Both the position numbers and the translations under genes were made by a program. Below the pieces are notes generated by a model. The model did not search any database and had not been told where the DNA came from. It was given only the letters and a program-made list of their open reading frames with translations. Source: Anoplolepis gracilipes (Eukaryota > Arthropoda > Insecta > Hymenoptera > Formicidae). From it: 64,000 bases of DNA. Positions 1 through 13,165 of this stretch are shown piece after piece. The stretch lies in the NCBI RefSeq assembly GCF_047496725.1, contig NC_132980.1:5812072-5876071 (forward strand), in the 5' to 3' direction. The first letter of the stretch is position 1; each line of letters begins with the position of its first letter.

Positions 1-930
1 TAGCAAATCTTGAAAGATAACAGGTATTCTCTAAAAAAACCACCTTGATCAATTTATAGAGGAAATAATCTAACGATGAAATTCAAGTTGTGCGAATTAA
101 TAATTTATAATCTGTTGCAATTAATTTCTTGTATTATGTGGAGTATTATCTTTTACGTATTATCTTTTTCTCATATTCAAATTTTTATTACCGATGGTAT
201 AAAGTTTTACAAAATAAAATTCTTACAATCAAAAGTTTTTAGTAATTGTTTTCATCAGTTCAATTTTCGAACCAAAAATTCTGAATACCAAACTGATTAT
301 TTAAAACCAACAATAAAAAAATAACAAATTATTCATTTATTACTTATTAAAATAAAAGATCGATTTTGGCTGATAATTTAATTTAATTCAAAATTAAAAT
401 ATCAGCCGAAATTCCTGCTTAAATTTAATTATTCAAATTAAATACATTTTTTTATTTAATTACACATTGGATCATTATCCTTTATTCGGAGAAAACTACT
501 CTGAGAAACATTATTTTATATTAAACTTAAATTGTTTTAATAACGGTATATTAATGTTATAATATTATTTTTGTTTATTGGATTATTATTGATTTAATTT
601 TTAAAAATCATAAAGAAACGTTTAAAAGACGTAAATACAATATTAACTTACAACATAGCATTTGTTATTGTAATTACTGTAACTTCTGAATCTATGTCAT
701 GAAAGAATGTTCTTAATGAGATTACAACACTAAAAATGACATACTTGCGACGGTACTGACGTCATTACTGTTAATAATAATAAGTATTACTATAACGATA
801 ATTTTTTTTATTTAATAGGTGTGTCTCAGCCATCATTGTACAATATAGATTCATGGTCTCAGCAGCCAAGGATTAATCGGTAGATCTTTGCAGTTATTTT
901 ATAATATACAAAATTATCAATCAAGTAGAG
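1..930. other. AT-rich intergenic DNA, nothing recognised
   Basis: The stretch is strongly AT-rich. Its only open frame of note (82 codons, 76-324, plus) has the low-complexity composition expected of chance in such DNA. I see no splice-flanked coding block, RNA gene or terminal repeat. Confidence 0.5.
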
Positions 931-2765
931 GAGGAGATTGAGAGGTAGGGGTAATGTCAAAAGACATTATAAGGTAGGTATACATGAGGTTTGTGTTTCA
1001 GTTGCGGAAGTTACAGTGGTGACGACGCATATAAGAGCCAGAAGAGAGAGATATAAACGACGGTTTTACATTTACGCGAGGCCTGCCCAGGTAAGGAGAA
1101 TGGAAGTGCATGCGCGTGCATTGCATGAATTCAGCAAGAAGAAAGTTCTTCCGTGTTTGTCCGGCCTCGGTGTTGCATAATACTTTCGTTGCAGATGAAG
1201 GAAAGTATCTCCTTCTCCCTGTCCTTCTTTCTTCTCCTTCCCCCTTCCCTTCCCTTCTCTCCTCCGTTGCAGCAGCAGCAGCAGCAGCGAGAATGCAGAT
1301 ACATCCGGCCAGATTTCTTACTTTCTTACTCCTGCATGTAACAGTTGAAGTATATGAACATACACACCCGAGAGCGCAACTTTGGAAATCGAAATTTATT
1401 GTCGACTGCCCTTTTTTTTTTTTTTTTTTTTTTTCTTTTTTCTTTTTTTTAATATTATTATTGTGTGTCATCGACGTTAAATGTGTTTTCCCATGTGAAC
1501 GAAAGTGAGATTTTGAAATAAATAGTAAAGTGTCAACCGGGGGATAAAATCGTTTTCTCATGACGGAGACGCGCGCGAGCGGATGTTATCGGTAAATAAC
1601 TCCGCGAGCGTTTTAAACGAAGACTCGAGTTACAATCGAGTTAAAGGCAACAGCTGGCTGCAACAGATTCAATTACAGCTTCCGCTTAAATACACCGGCG
1701 ACGTCAACGGTATCGCCTAAAGTGTTAAGCAGATTCCAACTCGCCAACTTCTCCGAAACGACTCTCTGTCAACGCGTCCCTTCTCCCTAGGACCTTTAGA
1801 ATATTTTTACTCCAACCTACCCACCTATCTATTGACTTTTGGCTTTCCTTCAACTTTACCGTTGCATATGTTAGTACATAGTTATTACTTTGAAGCTACA
1901 TCATTATTTTCCTCTCTTCTTAATCTCCACTCTAGCGATAGAAAACATTGAATTTTGCACGAAGAATATGATAATATTCTCGCAATCTCTCCATGGGATA
2001 ACGAATAAGTTTGGGAACCAACTTTGCGATCAGTGGGATACAAGAGGGCGCAACGTAATCTGTGCGAAGGACGGTGAAACAATCCGGAAGGTGACTCGAT
2101 CAATTTCTCGTCCTCGGTCGGGCCAGTTGACATCCACCCTTTTCAACCCCCTAACGCATGCGTTCACGTAACCCTCATCCCTTCCTCCCCACCCCACCCC
2201 ACTCCACCCCACCCCTTCCCCCACCCCGTAAACGCACACACGCGTGCACGTTTCTTGCCATCTGTTCGTCGCTGATAGGCGGTGTGCAACGCGCAAGACG
2301 AGGCGCGATTAGCAACGTCGACCGAAGTCAAGCCAGTATCTTTCGCCCCTTTTCTTGGGACGGTTCGCTTCTCTTAACGGGCAGGAGAATCCGCGAGGTG
2401 GTCGCCCGAGGTGGTCGCCCCCGAATAATAAACGAGCCGCGTGAACACGACGATTGTTACGCTACTCCTCTCGGAAGAATCTTGGATATTTTCGTTGCCC
2501 TTCTCCTTTTGTCCCCACCTCTTCGGTGAGTCTGTTTTTGCGACGAGCATCTGGACTTTTTCCTCCTCTTTTCGAGCTTTTTTTTCCCTCTCCTCCTTCC
2601 TCCTCCTCCTCCTCCTCCTTCTCCTCTCCTTCTTCGGCCGGTTTTTCGATCGTCATGAGAGAAAAAGGGTTCGCTCGGTGAACTCTCGCGTACGGAAAAC
2701 GCAATATTCTTACGTACTTAGGCCTGTGGGAAAAAAATACATGCCAACCAACTTAGGCAAATGAA
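930..2765. promoter_or_regulatory. GC-rich, CpG-containing promoter/first-exon-like block
   Basis: Base composition shifts abruptly from AT-rich flanks to a GC-rich block with many CpG sites (for example around 1560-1620 and 2280-2420), a short CAG run near 1270, a poly-T tract near 1412-1434, and pyrimidine-rich C/T tracts at 2180-2225 and 2585-2640. Overlapping open frames occur on both strands, but none shows a recognisable domain and they are explained by the composition. In compact insect genomes such islands usually mark a promoter and 5' untranslated exon. No coding gene starts within the next 11 kb, so it may serve a gene with a very long first intron or one outside the window. Function is inferred, not seen. 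Confidence 0.35.
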
Positions 2766-5700
2766 AAGACGAAACCCAGGGAGTGAGAGAATATTAAGGG
2801 ACAGGGCGCCAGATGTGGACTAATGTCAATGGGCACACAGTGAGTCGACACACGTCACACACGTACAAAATGTCACAAGTTTTAATACGATCTTGATGTT
2901 ATCTTGATATGTCATAATACCCACTTGTTTTGCGCGCTATCGCTATTTTTTAATGCATCTTCTCGCGATATTGTCTGTCACTCAAACTAGAAATATATAT
3001 CCTACACCTTTGAAATTACATCGTTATATATACTTAAGTAATCTAATTAATATCTGCTTAACAATGAATTGCCCCGAAATTAATTTTGTCCTGTAATTGT
3101 TTGTAATCCAATTGTTATTATTTCTACACGCATGAATTTTTTTCTAAAATAGATTTAAAAGATAAGCTCATAACGTCTCCTAACATGATTATCATGGGGT
3201 CATTTTGCCGTGATTTTTTTGTACGTCTTTATGTTACAAGAATTCTGTTGTATTATTTATGTAACTGCGATAAGATAAAATCTGAAGTAAAAAAAAATTA
3301 ATGATAATACGTATAATACTGCCTTATGACAAGATAAAATATTTACGAGATGTACAATTGTTTTGTATTTTTTTTATTAAAACAAGCTTTGCATTTTTTA
3401 GCAATTTTCATGAAAAAAATTAATAAAAAAAAAGTAAAAAGCAATTTTTTTTGTTTTTGTCGTTTGATTAAAGTCACTTTGTCCTAGATTTAATAGATAA
3501 ACGTATAAACATTGTAAATTAATGCTAATCAAATTCTAATCTAATTCAAGGTATGCTGATATTTACGCACATACATGTAAGCGAAAGTATAACTTCTGGT
3601 CTGGCTGACCGATCGATATTTAGAGCGTACAAGTTGATCGATCGCTTTCAAAGTTCTATATACCACGTGGAACGACGTCGCCGATATTGCGTTAACCCTT
3701 GCGCTATGAAGAGCATAGGATGAAAGACCAGAAATTGACATATTAAAGGATATTAGATATTGAGTTATATTTAATACAGATATATGCTCAATAACATATA
3801 TTTTAATATTTTATTTTCTTTTAATTTCTATTTAATACAAAATTTAAGAATAAAATATAAAAGACATATGACCATATTATTTGCTAATTTTTTATATTAT
3901 TATATTATCATACTTATTTATTATCTATAGGTAGTAATAGATTATAATAACAATAGTAAATATATAAAAATAATAAATTTAAAAAATTATAAAATTTATA
4001 TAAATTTACATAAATTAATAAAAATAAGATTAGTAATTAATAATAAGTAATTTAATAATTAAGAGAATGCAATAATTTATAAAATATAATAATTATAAAA
4101 TAAATTATTAATATAATTATTAATGATTATTGATAGAATATAAGTATTAATAGAATTTACATAAATTAAAATTACAAATATTAATAGTATAGAAATATAT
4201 ATAAATTTTGCATATATATGTACGTTAAAACAATAATATGACAATTATTATGCACATAAATTTTTATACGTGTTAAACTCATACGTCATATCATGTTCAA
4301 TTTACATGGACAAGTGAATGAAACAAATTATTTAAAATTTGCCTTTAGTCGATCATTTTAGCAGTTACTTTTGACCTTTTCAAGTTTTAAGTGTTTCTTT
4401 AATTAGTACTTTAGTTTTAATTTTGATTTATTTACTTTAATAATAATTACATTTGTTTTTTAAATACTTTTTTTAAATTTGTTAAAATGTTAAAACATAA
4501 AATTCTAAAAATCATTTTAAATTTTCATTCACATTAATGTGGACACTGTCAGTAATATAATATTTTATCCTATGCACTTTAAGCTCTCATATAGTCGATG
4601 CGCGCCGTTCTCGCCCCGCTTTCTCTCTTCCTCTACGTTCTCTCTTTTTACACATGCATGGTATCATAATAATTGTTTATTATGCGATCATCTGTAAACT
4701 ATTTGAATACGTTCTCATTAATAAAGCGCGCGTGTATTGCATCTTATGAAAAAGGAACGGACACGTGACAAAGAAAAGGATTGATATAAAAATAAAAAAA
4801 AAATTATAGTAGTCTAGAGAAAAGATCAATAAATTATTAGTTAATGGTTTAATTAGTTTAGTGGTTTAGTCGAGCACGCGATTCATGTTCTGACAATTTC
4901 TGTAAACTTGATACTCTATTTTTTTACAAATGAAGATTTTAATACAGAAAATAATATTTTATTCATAGTTAATTGCAATAATAAGAATAATTTCCTGTTC
5001 AAAATCATAAAAATACAACAATTTTGAGTAAATAATTGCCACTCAATTTTAAGAAAAAAAAGTCGCTGATTGTATAATAAAAATTGGTCTTTTTATTTTT
5101 TTTTCTTTTCCACTCTTTTTATAATTGCACGGCTTAAAGATTACAGTATATATTTGCATTTTAGAAAAATGCTTTACTAATTTCACCCAAACAAATAACA
5201 CTTTGATCTTAATTACACATATTAATCAAAAGTTCCATCTCATCATACATTCTATAGAAAAAATAAATACAAATATTCTCATAATTTTATATTTATTTAT
5301 TTGCATTATAAACATTATTATCGTTTCTCTGAATCTGCTAATATTATTTGAAAGCATTAATATAATTAACGGCCATAAAAAATACACGAGAAAAATAATG
5401 TATCATTTACTCTTGATTTTATAACTTTCAGGAAGTACGTACATAATAAATACATGAAAATTAAAATATAATAACATGATTGAATAATATTACATTATTA
5501 AAATGACAAACAAATCGGTCGATATAATTTGCAACAGGAAAATAACAGAATGATAAACAAATAATAATTAATAATATACACACGAAATTCGGACGGGTGT
5601 ATGTTTACAGTTTAACTGATTATGCATTGCACAATATAATAAATATTTGCACAAGATTAATTATGAGATGTTAAGAACGAAAATTTTATCAAAATCAAAT

Positions 5701-6300
5701 AATACATATTCGAGTTACAAAATGTTTATTAAAATAAAAGATAAAAGAGATATATTATAGATCACAAAAATATTCGAACTCTGTATATAAAAACGAGTGG
5801 CACACATTTGTTATGATCGCCTACACTTTGTAAACTGATATAAAAGTGGATAATTATAATCAATTTTAGCTAAATTAAATATTAATTAAGCATTAAATAA
5901 AATGAAAAAAAAACAAATAGTAATAATGATACTGCACAATTTATCAAATCAATCTAGAAGGAAATTTATGTTAATATCCATTATATTACTAGAAAATACA
6001 AAATAGAGGTAAATAAAAAAAATTAACCCGAAGATAAAAAAAGGACAATAATTCAAGAATTAAAATACTCTTTTATTTCCGGCACAAAATTATCATCAAT
6101 TGTTGCTACAATTTAAGAACGTTATTCGAGAATTATATAGAATTTTAAGAAAGATGGTGTTAATACTCTAAAAACATATATTGTTAGCGAGAAAAACAAT
6201 GCTCTTTGTTTAAATTTTGCAAAGCAGTATATTAATAAAAATAACTAAATACTAATAAAAATAATAAATAATCTGTAAGATATACGTAGTATTATTTTTA
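2766..6300. other. AT-rich intergenic DNA without a gene
   Basis: Low-complexity AT-rich sequence. Small islands of higher GC (3590-3725 and 4590-4640) have no coding support. Short inverted sequences around 3592 and 3725 (tctggtct / agaccaga) hint at a decayed mobile element, but the match is too short to call. Confidence 0.4.
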
Positions 6301-6302
6301 AA

Positions 6303-6640
6303 TGAGAATAAATACATCCTGAAATTTTTTTAATATTTTCCGATATTAATACTTATATCTGAAAAGATCAAAATAAATAATTTAGAATTTATTTGTAAAA
6401 ATAAGTGAATTTTCCGATATGATATTTTATGAAAACTTAATTTAAAATCTTATTTTTACTTTTTGAATTTCTTTCCATTTCTTTAGCTGTATTTATCTGA
6501 ATATCGTATGTTTAATAATTTTACTTCTTTAAATTAATATCTTATGTACGTTTATCAGATTATCTTTTCCTTTCTAGTTAATATCATGCAGTACAATTAA
6601 AGAAACATAAACGCGTACAAAATGATAAAAACTGAAGAGT
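6303..6640 (+). repeat. Diverged direct duplication, copy 1
   Basis: This stretch can be aligned by eye with 7535-7870 along roughly 335 bp. Shared landmarks include ttttccgatatgat, ctttttgaatttctt and tcgtatgtttaataatttta, in the same order and orientation. Many substitutions and small indels show the duplication is old. No terminal repeat or coding content was seen. Confidence 0.7.
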
Positions 6641-7534
6641 AAAGTAGCCTTAAATTACCATTAATTTAACATCAATTTAATATTATTGAAATACTTTTTT
6701 ACTCTTGTATGTCAAAGTTGTAATATTTATCTCTATTTATATTTCTTAGTTGACATTAATGATATATAGAGAGATAATATTGAAAAGAATACAACTGATC
6801 ATTTAGCACAGTTTTTAGTTGCATAATATAATTCTCCTAAAAGGATTATATTAACAAACTTTTTCACGAAATTTTTTAAATAAAAGGCTAAATTGATATG
6901 AGTTAAAGAAAAAAAGTAGATTATAACATACATACACATACAAAAAAATAAAGTTAAAATTTAATTATTTAAATTAAATTTTATTGTAACAGTAATGACA
7001 AACGTGTCGTCTGATTTGAAAAAAAGACAATTTTTTATTTCTTATAAATAATATAACATATATTTGTGACAATAAATTTTATTTTCCAAGATTAATGCAA
7101 GATTTGATTTAATAGATTTATTAATATTACTTATTGCGTATTATTACGTATATATTACTTATTGCGTAATGTGATCACTCATCTTTTTCCATTATGATTA
7201 TTTTTCCTATGCAAAAAGTAACTCACAGCCATAACTATTATGCTAATAGCAATTAAGATTTATTGCCAGATAAAAAAAAGTATAGTCAAATATAATAAAA
7301 TTTTTTTGATTAATTGGAAGTATAAAGTAGTGGTTTTTACATTTAATTGTGATGCGCAACATGAATAGATATAAATAAAACATCACATAAATCGTAATAA
7401 GCTAAATTAATGTATGTACGTATGATTTAATACGATGTATTATTCGCGTTCATTCATTACAGAGTTGTGCATTATAACTAATATAAATGCCATGCCTATG
7501 AATGTGAGATGTCAAATGTGTTTCTCTTCTTCAA

Positions 7535-7870
7535 CTGAAAATAAATACATCCCGAAATTTTTTAAATATTTTTCGATATTACTTATATCTGAAGAATAAA
7601 ATAAATAATTCAGACTTTATTGGTAACAGTACGTAAATTTTCCGATATGATGTTTCCTGAAAACTAAATTTAACATTTTTATTGTTTTTACTTTTTGAAT
7701 TTCTTCCCATTCCTTTAACTGTATCTATTTCAATGTCGTATGTTTAATAATTTTACTTTTTTAAATTAATATCTTATGTACATATATATTTGTTAGATTA
7801 TCATTTCTTTTCTAGATAATATCATACAACTAAAGAAACATAATGTGTGTAAAATGATAAAACCTGAAAT
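7535..7870 (+). repeat. Diverged direct duplication, copy 2
   Basis: Second copy of the 6303-6640 sequence, about 1.23 kb downstream in direct orientation. It is diverged and non-coding. Confidence 0.7.
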
Positions 7871-8283
7871 TTCTTGGAAAAAGTAAAATTATATATACAG
7901 ATAAAAGAAAATCATATGTGAATGTTTTTACACTTAACAAATAAATCTGAATATTATTTGAATTTTAAATTTTTGATGTAAATATTTGTGTTTTGATTGA
8001 AAGTCACTAGATTGAAACGTTTGATGTACAAATTTTGTAAAAAAAATTAAATTTACGTTAATTATATTACGCAATATTTATCACGTACAGGTTTCTATGG
8101 ACCTTACTTTTAATTTAATAATTAATACCACAAGAACCTCTTGCTAATTAAGTCTAACATTTTAATTATTTGTTATTTTATCATAATCTTATAATACATT
8201 ATTAATGTATTTACATTTTAAACTAATATAATTAATACATAATTAAATAACTAATAACTCAATTCATTTAAGAATAATATTAT

Positions 8284-8475
8284 ACAGAGTGTAGAATTAA
8301 AAGATTAACACAATTATATTCTTTCGTTAATTTTAGGTGGAGTTTGCTTTACTAAAATTTTTATTCAAGACTTACAATTAGTTACAGAAATATATAATAA
8401 CAAAATTTGGAAACTAGCAAAAAATAATAACTTTTCTTGATATTTTCGCTGAGGAAAAAGTTGCTTTTTTTGGCA
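8284..8475. mobile_element. Fragment of a mariner-like MITE (family also at 27347 and 61845)
   Basis: It begins atacagagtgt, like the ends of the copies at 27347-27726 and 61845-62204. It shares internal words such as tgatattttcgctgaggaaaaa and gagtttgctttactaaaattt in recognisable diverged form. Only about half of the element is present. It is non-autonomous. Confidence 0.45.
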
Positions 8476-8519
8476 TGGGCAATCACGCTATGTAATCCAG
8501 GTCCGCGAAATCTAGGACA

Positions 8520-8820
8520 CTTTATATAATAAAAGTAAAATAAAATAATGAAAATAACACTTGAAATAAAATTAATTAGTATAAATAATTGATCGATACT
8601 TGTTTCTCAAGTTTTTCAAGTGGTAGGAAAGGTAATCGCTTTATGTATAAAAGTCTGCAAAGTTGCAAATCTCGTTATGAATTTTATATTAGATGCAAAC
8701 GCGAACATTACTAATTGCTAATAAACAATTATAGCACGGTTATTAGTTTATACTATTATTTTAGAATATTATTTAAAACGTTTATAATTTCATTCCAGTA
8801 AATATTATATAATGAAAATA
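8520..8820 (+). repeat. Local direct repeat, copy 1 (with 9100-9300)
   Basis: Blocks around 8546-8590 (aaataaaattaattagtat) and 8728-8815 (ttattagtttatactattat, then tttagaatatt and ccagtaaa) recur in order at 9132-9180 and 9210-9300. This is an old tandem duplication of non-coding sequence about 0.5 kb apart. Confidence 0.6.
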
Positions 8821-9099
8821 TGAATAATAATAATATTGTATAATAAAATCTCTTTAGGAGGGTAAGGAGAGGTTTCTAAAATTCTCAAAAATGAGAATAA
8901 TAATCTTGGTAAAATACACCAAGAAATATGTTTCTTACTACATATGTGTGCCCTGTGCACTTATCAATTTTGCAGAAAAAATTATTTTTTTACGAAACTG
9001 ACGCATCAACATCCGCGTTGGCTCTTATTCGCCAATTTTCTAATTTTTTGCTTGTAAATATTAAGAGCCTTATATGCGAAGTATGTAATAAAAATAAAA

Positions 9100-9300
9100 T
9101 AAAATAAAATAAAATAAATAAAAATAAAATATAATAATAAAATATCACTTAAAATAAAATTAATTAGTATGAATAATACATTTGCTTTTAAAATACGTAA
9201 TACGTAAAAAATTATGGCACAGTTATTAGTTTATACTATTATTTTAGAATATTTAAAACGTTTTAAATTCCTTTCCAGTAAACATCGTTATAATATTATA
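9100..9300 (+). repeat. Local direct repeat, copy 2 (with 8520-8820)
   Basis: Second copy of the local repeat. It also contains a short array of aaaat units at 9089-9130. Confidence 0.6.
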
Positions 9301-10235
9301 TAAGTACAGCAGAGAACGGAATGTTACAGATATTATATAAACCACTAAGCTACCAATTAGTTGTAATTTCTCATTCATAAATCTAATGCAACATATTATA
9401 TCATCATTACATCCTAGTTACATGCAGCATTAACGATTGAGTCAAACGTAATCAGGCAAATAATAAAAGAAATTATAATTAATTCATAAAACTTAAGATT
9501 TAATTTATATAAAAATTAAATTTCGATTTTTCGTCTTTAATTTTTATCGCTACCATGTTACGTCACTGCAAAAAATATCACTTACCGTGTTATAACAACT
9601 ATATGAATTATGTATAACGAATTATATGAATTTTTTTTCTTGCACTATATGTATGTCGAAATAAATTAGTCCTTTCTTTGCATATCAACTTTTATGTTTG
9701 TAAAAATAGACGTCGATATAAAGTGTAAGAAAAACTCTTTCTTTCATGAATTAAGGCTCCTGAGTACTCGCCGCGAAACTTCGATGTCGACGGTGGCGAC
9801 CAATTTATGTTGCGACCTACGTCGTAATTTTTTACTTTTGCTAGTGTTGTGATGTGCAACGTATTTATGAAAATTGTCCAAAAATATCCGGCTGCCAAGC
9901 TGTGTAAGGAATAAACTATGTAAAGTAACATTTTTCTTTCCTTTTGACAGCTGTCAAATCGACTCGGACACAATTTACAGTTATTTATCATTTGTTAGGA
10001 GAAAGGATTACCAGCCAAACATTTTTACAAGTTGAAGAGATTAATAGTATTATTTTGTATTCAAATATGTTTTTACTTACATGTCAGTCGCAACATAAAT
10101 CAAGGTATCATTGCCCGCTATTTCTCGCTTATGATGTCAGCACGCAAATTCTTAAACTCTGTGTCCCCTTTACGGAGACACAACAATATAATTTATATAT
10201 ATTATCTAAGAAATATTATATTATAAATTTACATA

Positions 10236-10267
<32 letters not shown>

Positions 10268-10715
10268 ATGTTTTTGTAATGTTTCATTGCAATTTGCAAT
10301 ATTGCAACGTTGCTGTAATGTAATTGCAATGATCTGTGCTATATGGGTATTTACTACATATTATAAACAATCTCAATCAAACAATATTTTGTAAATGTAT
10401 TTTTAATATTGATTATTCATTAAATGTACACATTGTACATTTTTGAAAAAAAATTTAAAAACATTAAAATCATGGGTTAAGTCTTCTTTTTTTCTACTAA
10501 AAAAATGTTTATTTTAATAAATTCTCTAAATTATTATTTTAAACGAATTATTTCATAAAAGTAAATTAAATAATTAATAAACATTAAATAAATATTATTT
10601 TTACAATTAAAACGTTACATAATAAGCAAACGTTTTGTAATGTTCGTAGTTGCGTCTCATCTCCTCTGACCATTGTCCTTTTTTGATGTAATGTTTTACA
10701 TTTTGTGATTCCGAA
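9300..10715. other. Intergenic DNA, no supported gene
   Basis: Mostly AT-rich with a TA run at 10240-10268. A patch of higher GC at 9750-9990 carries a 99-codon minus-strand frame (9991-9692), but it has no recognisable motif and no splice context. I treat it as chance. Confidence 0.4.
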
Positions 10716-10719
10716 TCCC

Positions 10720-11265
10720 ATGCTTATGTCTTTCGTGAAAACTTCTGTGACTTCAGTAATCCATTTAGTTTTGTTTTGATCGCTGTGTATATTTTTATAT
10801 CGTCATTAGGGGGTACATTAGGAGGCTTATTGTGTGCTGCTTCTGCTTGTTGTTTCTGATGTATCTGTCGTATCTGTATTTTGTGCTGTTTAATAGATCG
10901 AAGAGCGGATTTATGCACATGCAGAACCACAATGCACTAAATGAGTCTCTTTGAAATATGCCTTTTTTATTTTTATTTCGTCTGTTTGTATGGTATTTGT
11001 TGGTGTTCTAAGGTGTATTCGGATTCTCCATGTTTGCATCATCGTGTTTAAGGATGATTGGATTTGTGTGTTTACTTTATAGATTTGTAGAATTTTCTGT
11101 AGCCATGTATATGGAACTGTGTCGAAGACCTATTTGTAATCTCTTGTAATGTTGCATTGTTATTATTATTGTGTGTAATTATGTTCAAATACTTCGTTAT
11201 ATATACTTCTTATTTTTTTTTATGTGTTTCCTTTGATAGCTTGTGTAAGTCTTCCTATGTCCTTT
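10720..11265 (-). pseudogene. Degenerate non-LTR retrotransposon reverse-transcriptase fragment
   Basis: Read on the minus strand, successive pieces match the reverse-transcriptase core of LINE-type elements. At 11264-11200 there is KDIGRLTQAIKGN, followed by a stop. At about 11128-11005 there is VFDTVPYTWLQKILQIYK, corresponding to the usual KAFDSVPH-WL motif. At 10975-10815 there is GIFQRDSFSALWFCMCINPL, corresponding to the GxxQGDxxSxLxF motif. A frameshifted remnant of the catalytic YMDD segment, followed by KIYTAIKTKLNGLL, lies near 10815-10760. Stops and frame changes make it non-functional. Clade assignment within LINEs is uncertain. Confidence 0.7.
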
Positions 11266-11267
11266 CC

Positions 11268-11304
<37 letters not shown>

Positions 11305-11339
11305 AGTAATTATTTAATTTAATAATAATATAATTTATT

Positions 11340-11372
<33 letters not shown>

Positions 11373-11453
11373 TGGAAAGAACATAGGAAGACTTACACAA
11401 GCTATCAAAGGAAACACATAAAAAAAAATAAGAAGTATATATAACGAAGTATT
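11188..11453. repeat. Inverted duplication around a TTA/TAA microsatellite
   Basis: The roughly 80-bp arm at 11188-11268 is repeated in inverted orientation at 11373-11453 with near identity. The core is cataggaagacttacacaag / cttgtgtaagtcttcctatg. The arms flank a long TTA/TAA trinucleotide array. The left arm belongs to the dead LINE, so part of that element was duplicated head-to-head. Confidence 0.75.
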
Positions 11454-12230
11454 ACACATAATCAAAAAAAGTAAAACACATAATAAAATATAACGAAATA
11501 TGTGTAAAAAAATATAACGTAATATACATAATTATAAATTGCTATAAAAATGAATGAGACTGCAATAATGTTAATTGCTGGTTGCGTGTTGTTGAGTTAA
11601 TTCCCGCTTCATCTCATACTTAACGTGGGTCAGTGCACTGTCTATGATAATTATCTCCGGTGAGATAAGAATCCGTCGCGAGCCATAATTTATAAATGCA
11701 TCTTGAGGCCAGAGCTTGGAAATGAATTATTTTCTCGCATCAAATAGAGAGAAAGAGAAGAAAGAAGGAAAGAAGAGTAAATTATTAAAGTGATAAGAGA
11801 CTAACGTAAACTCGACCTTGATAAAACGATTGTTTGTTGATTGTATCGAAAGTAAACAAATGTTTCAGAAGATGTTCGATTGATGTGAGAGACTATTTAA
11901 TGTATTATTATTAAACAATTATATCGATAATAAAATGCTCGATTGATTATTTAATGCATTAAATATTAATATCGAATATAAATCTTTATAATAATCACAA
12001 TATTTATAGATTAAAAGATGCATTAATTTCTAATTTCTTTTTAAATATACATTATTCTTATGAATTCCATTGGTGCACTAAAGATGTAGATTTCATGCAT
12101 TTTAAAATGCACGAGAGTTTATTTGTAGCAGAAATCCGAAATTAAATAATAAGATTAAACTCGAAGAAGAATTACATTATAATTGTGACAAAAGAGGAAA
12201 TATTTTCTTTTATAAAAATTCAAAATCTTC
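11454..12230. other. Intergenic DNA, no supported gene
   Basis: AT-rich with a purine-rich patch (gagagaaagagaagaaag, 11745-11765). No coding or RNA gene was recognised. Confidence 0.4.
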
Positions 12231-12289
12231 CAAATCGATGTTCAATATTATTAATAATTACTAAAAATAAATAATAGACGTTTGCATGT

Positions 12290-12640
12290 CCATTATTATT
12301 TCTTTTTTTTATATTCTTTTTTATATGCTGTTTAATTATTTAAAATGAGACAATTTGACTTTTTACTCTCTTACATTTTCTTCTTCAAAATTAAAATAAT
12401 CACTGAAAAAAAGACTTTTTGAAAATTAAAAAAAAAACAAAGCAAGTTTTTCTAATTGAAATAAGATAAATTATTCCAATCTTTGATTCAGATCATGTTA
12501 ATATTAAAGAGAATATTTCCCGATTGTAAATTCGATTTTTGTCTCGACTATAAAGTCAAATTTTTTATCCATTTCTCAAGCAAGCGAATTTCAATTTCTT
12601 ATCTCATATCTGACATTAAAAGAGTCATATTATAAAACAA
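12290..12640 (+). repeat. Tandem duplication, copy 1 (period about 525 bp)
   Basis: Ordered words such as atttgactttttac, gatcatgttaatat, ctcgactataaagtc and tcatattataa recur in diverged form at 12820-13165. The repeat is non-coding. Confidence 0.6.
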
Positions 12641-12819
12641 TTTAGAAAGAATTATCATAATTGTGGGATAAAAGAAAACATTTTATCTTATTCAAAATCT
12701 TCTTTCAACATCGATGTTGATCAATCTTTTCAATATTAATTTTTAAACTTTTTATTGTAAAAAATGAAGCATATATAATTACTAACAATAAGAAGAAATA
12801 TTAAGGATGTTTGCGTATT

Positions 12820-13165
12820 TTTTATTTTAGCAATCTTTAGATATGCTATAATTATTTAATTATTTAAAATAAGAGACATTTGACTTTTTATATTTATATG
12901 CTTTTCCTTCTTTTAAAATTAAATTGTCTGCTGAAGGAAAGATTTTTCAAAACAAAAGGCTAGTTCCCTAATGAAATGAATTTTATAAATCAGTCCAATA
13001 TTTGCTCGACCATGTTATTTGTTGTATCAATATTGTAAAGAATGTTTCTTGGTTATGAGATCGATTTTTTCCTCGATTATAAGATCATTAATTATTCATC
13101 CATTACTCGAGCAAACAAGTTTCAAATCTTATCTAACGTCGAAAAAAATCATATTATAATCATTT
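12820..13165 (+). repeat. Tandem duplication, copy 2
   Basis: Second copy of the 12290-12640 sequence in direct orientation. Matching words include catttgactttttat, gaccatgttatttg, ctcgattataagatc and tcatattataatc. Confidence 0.6.

Noticed and set aside
998..1561. 187-codon minus-strand frame with poly-lysine and poly-alanine
   Set aside because: It is generated by a poly-T tract and a CAG run. There are no domains, and overlapping frames of similar quality lie on the other strand.
9692..9991. 99-codon minus-strand frame in a GC-richer patch
   Set aside because: No recognisable motif, no splice context and no repeat copy to compare.
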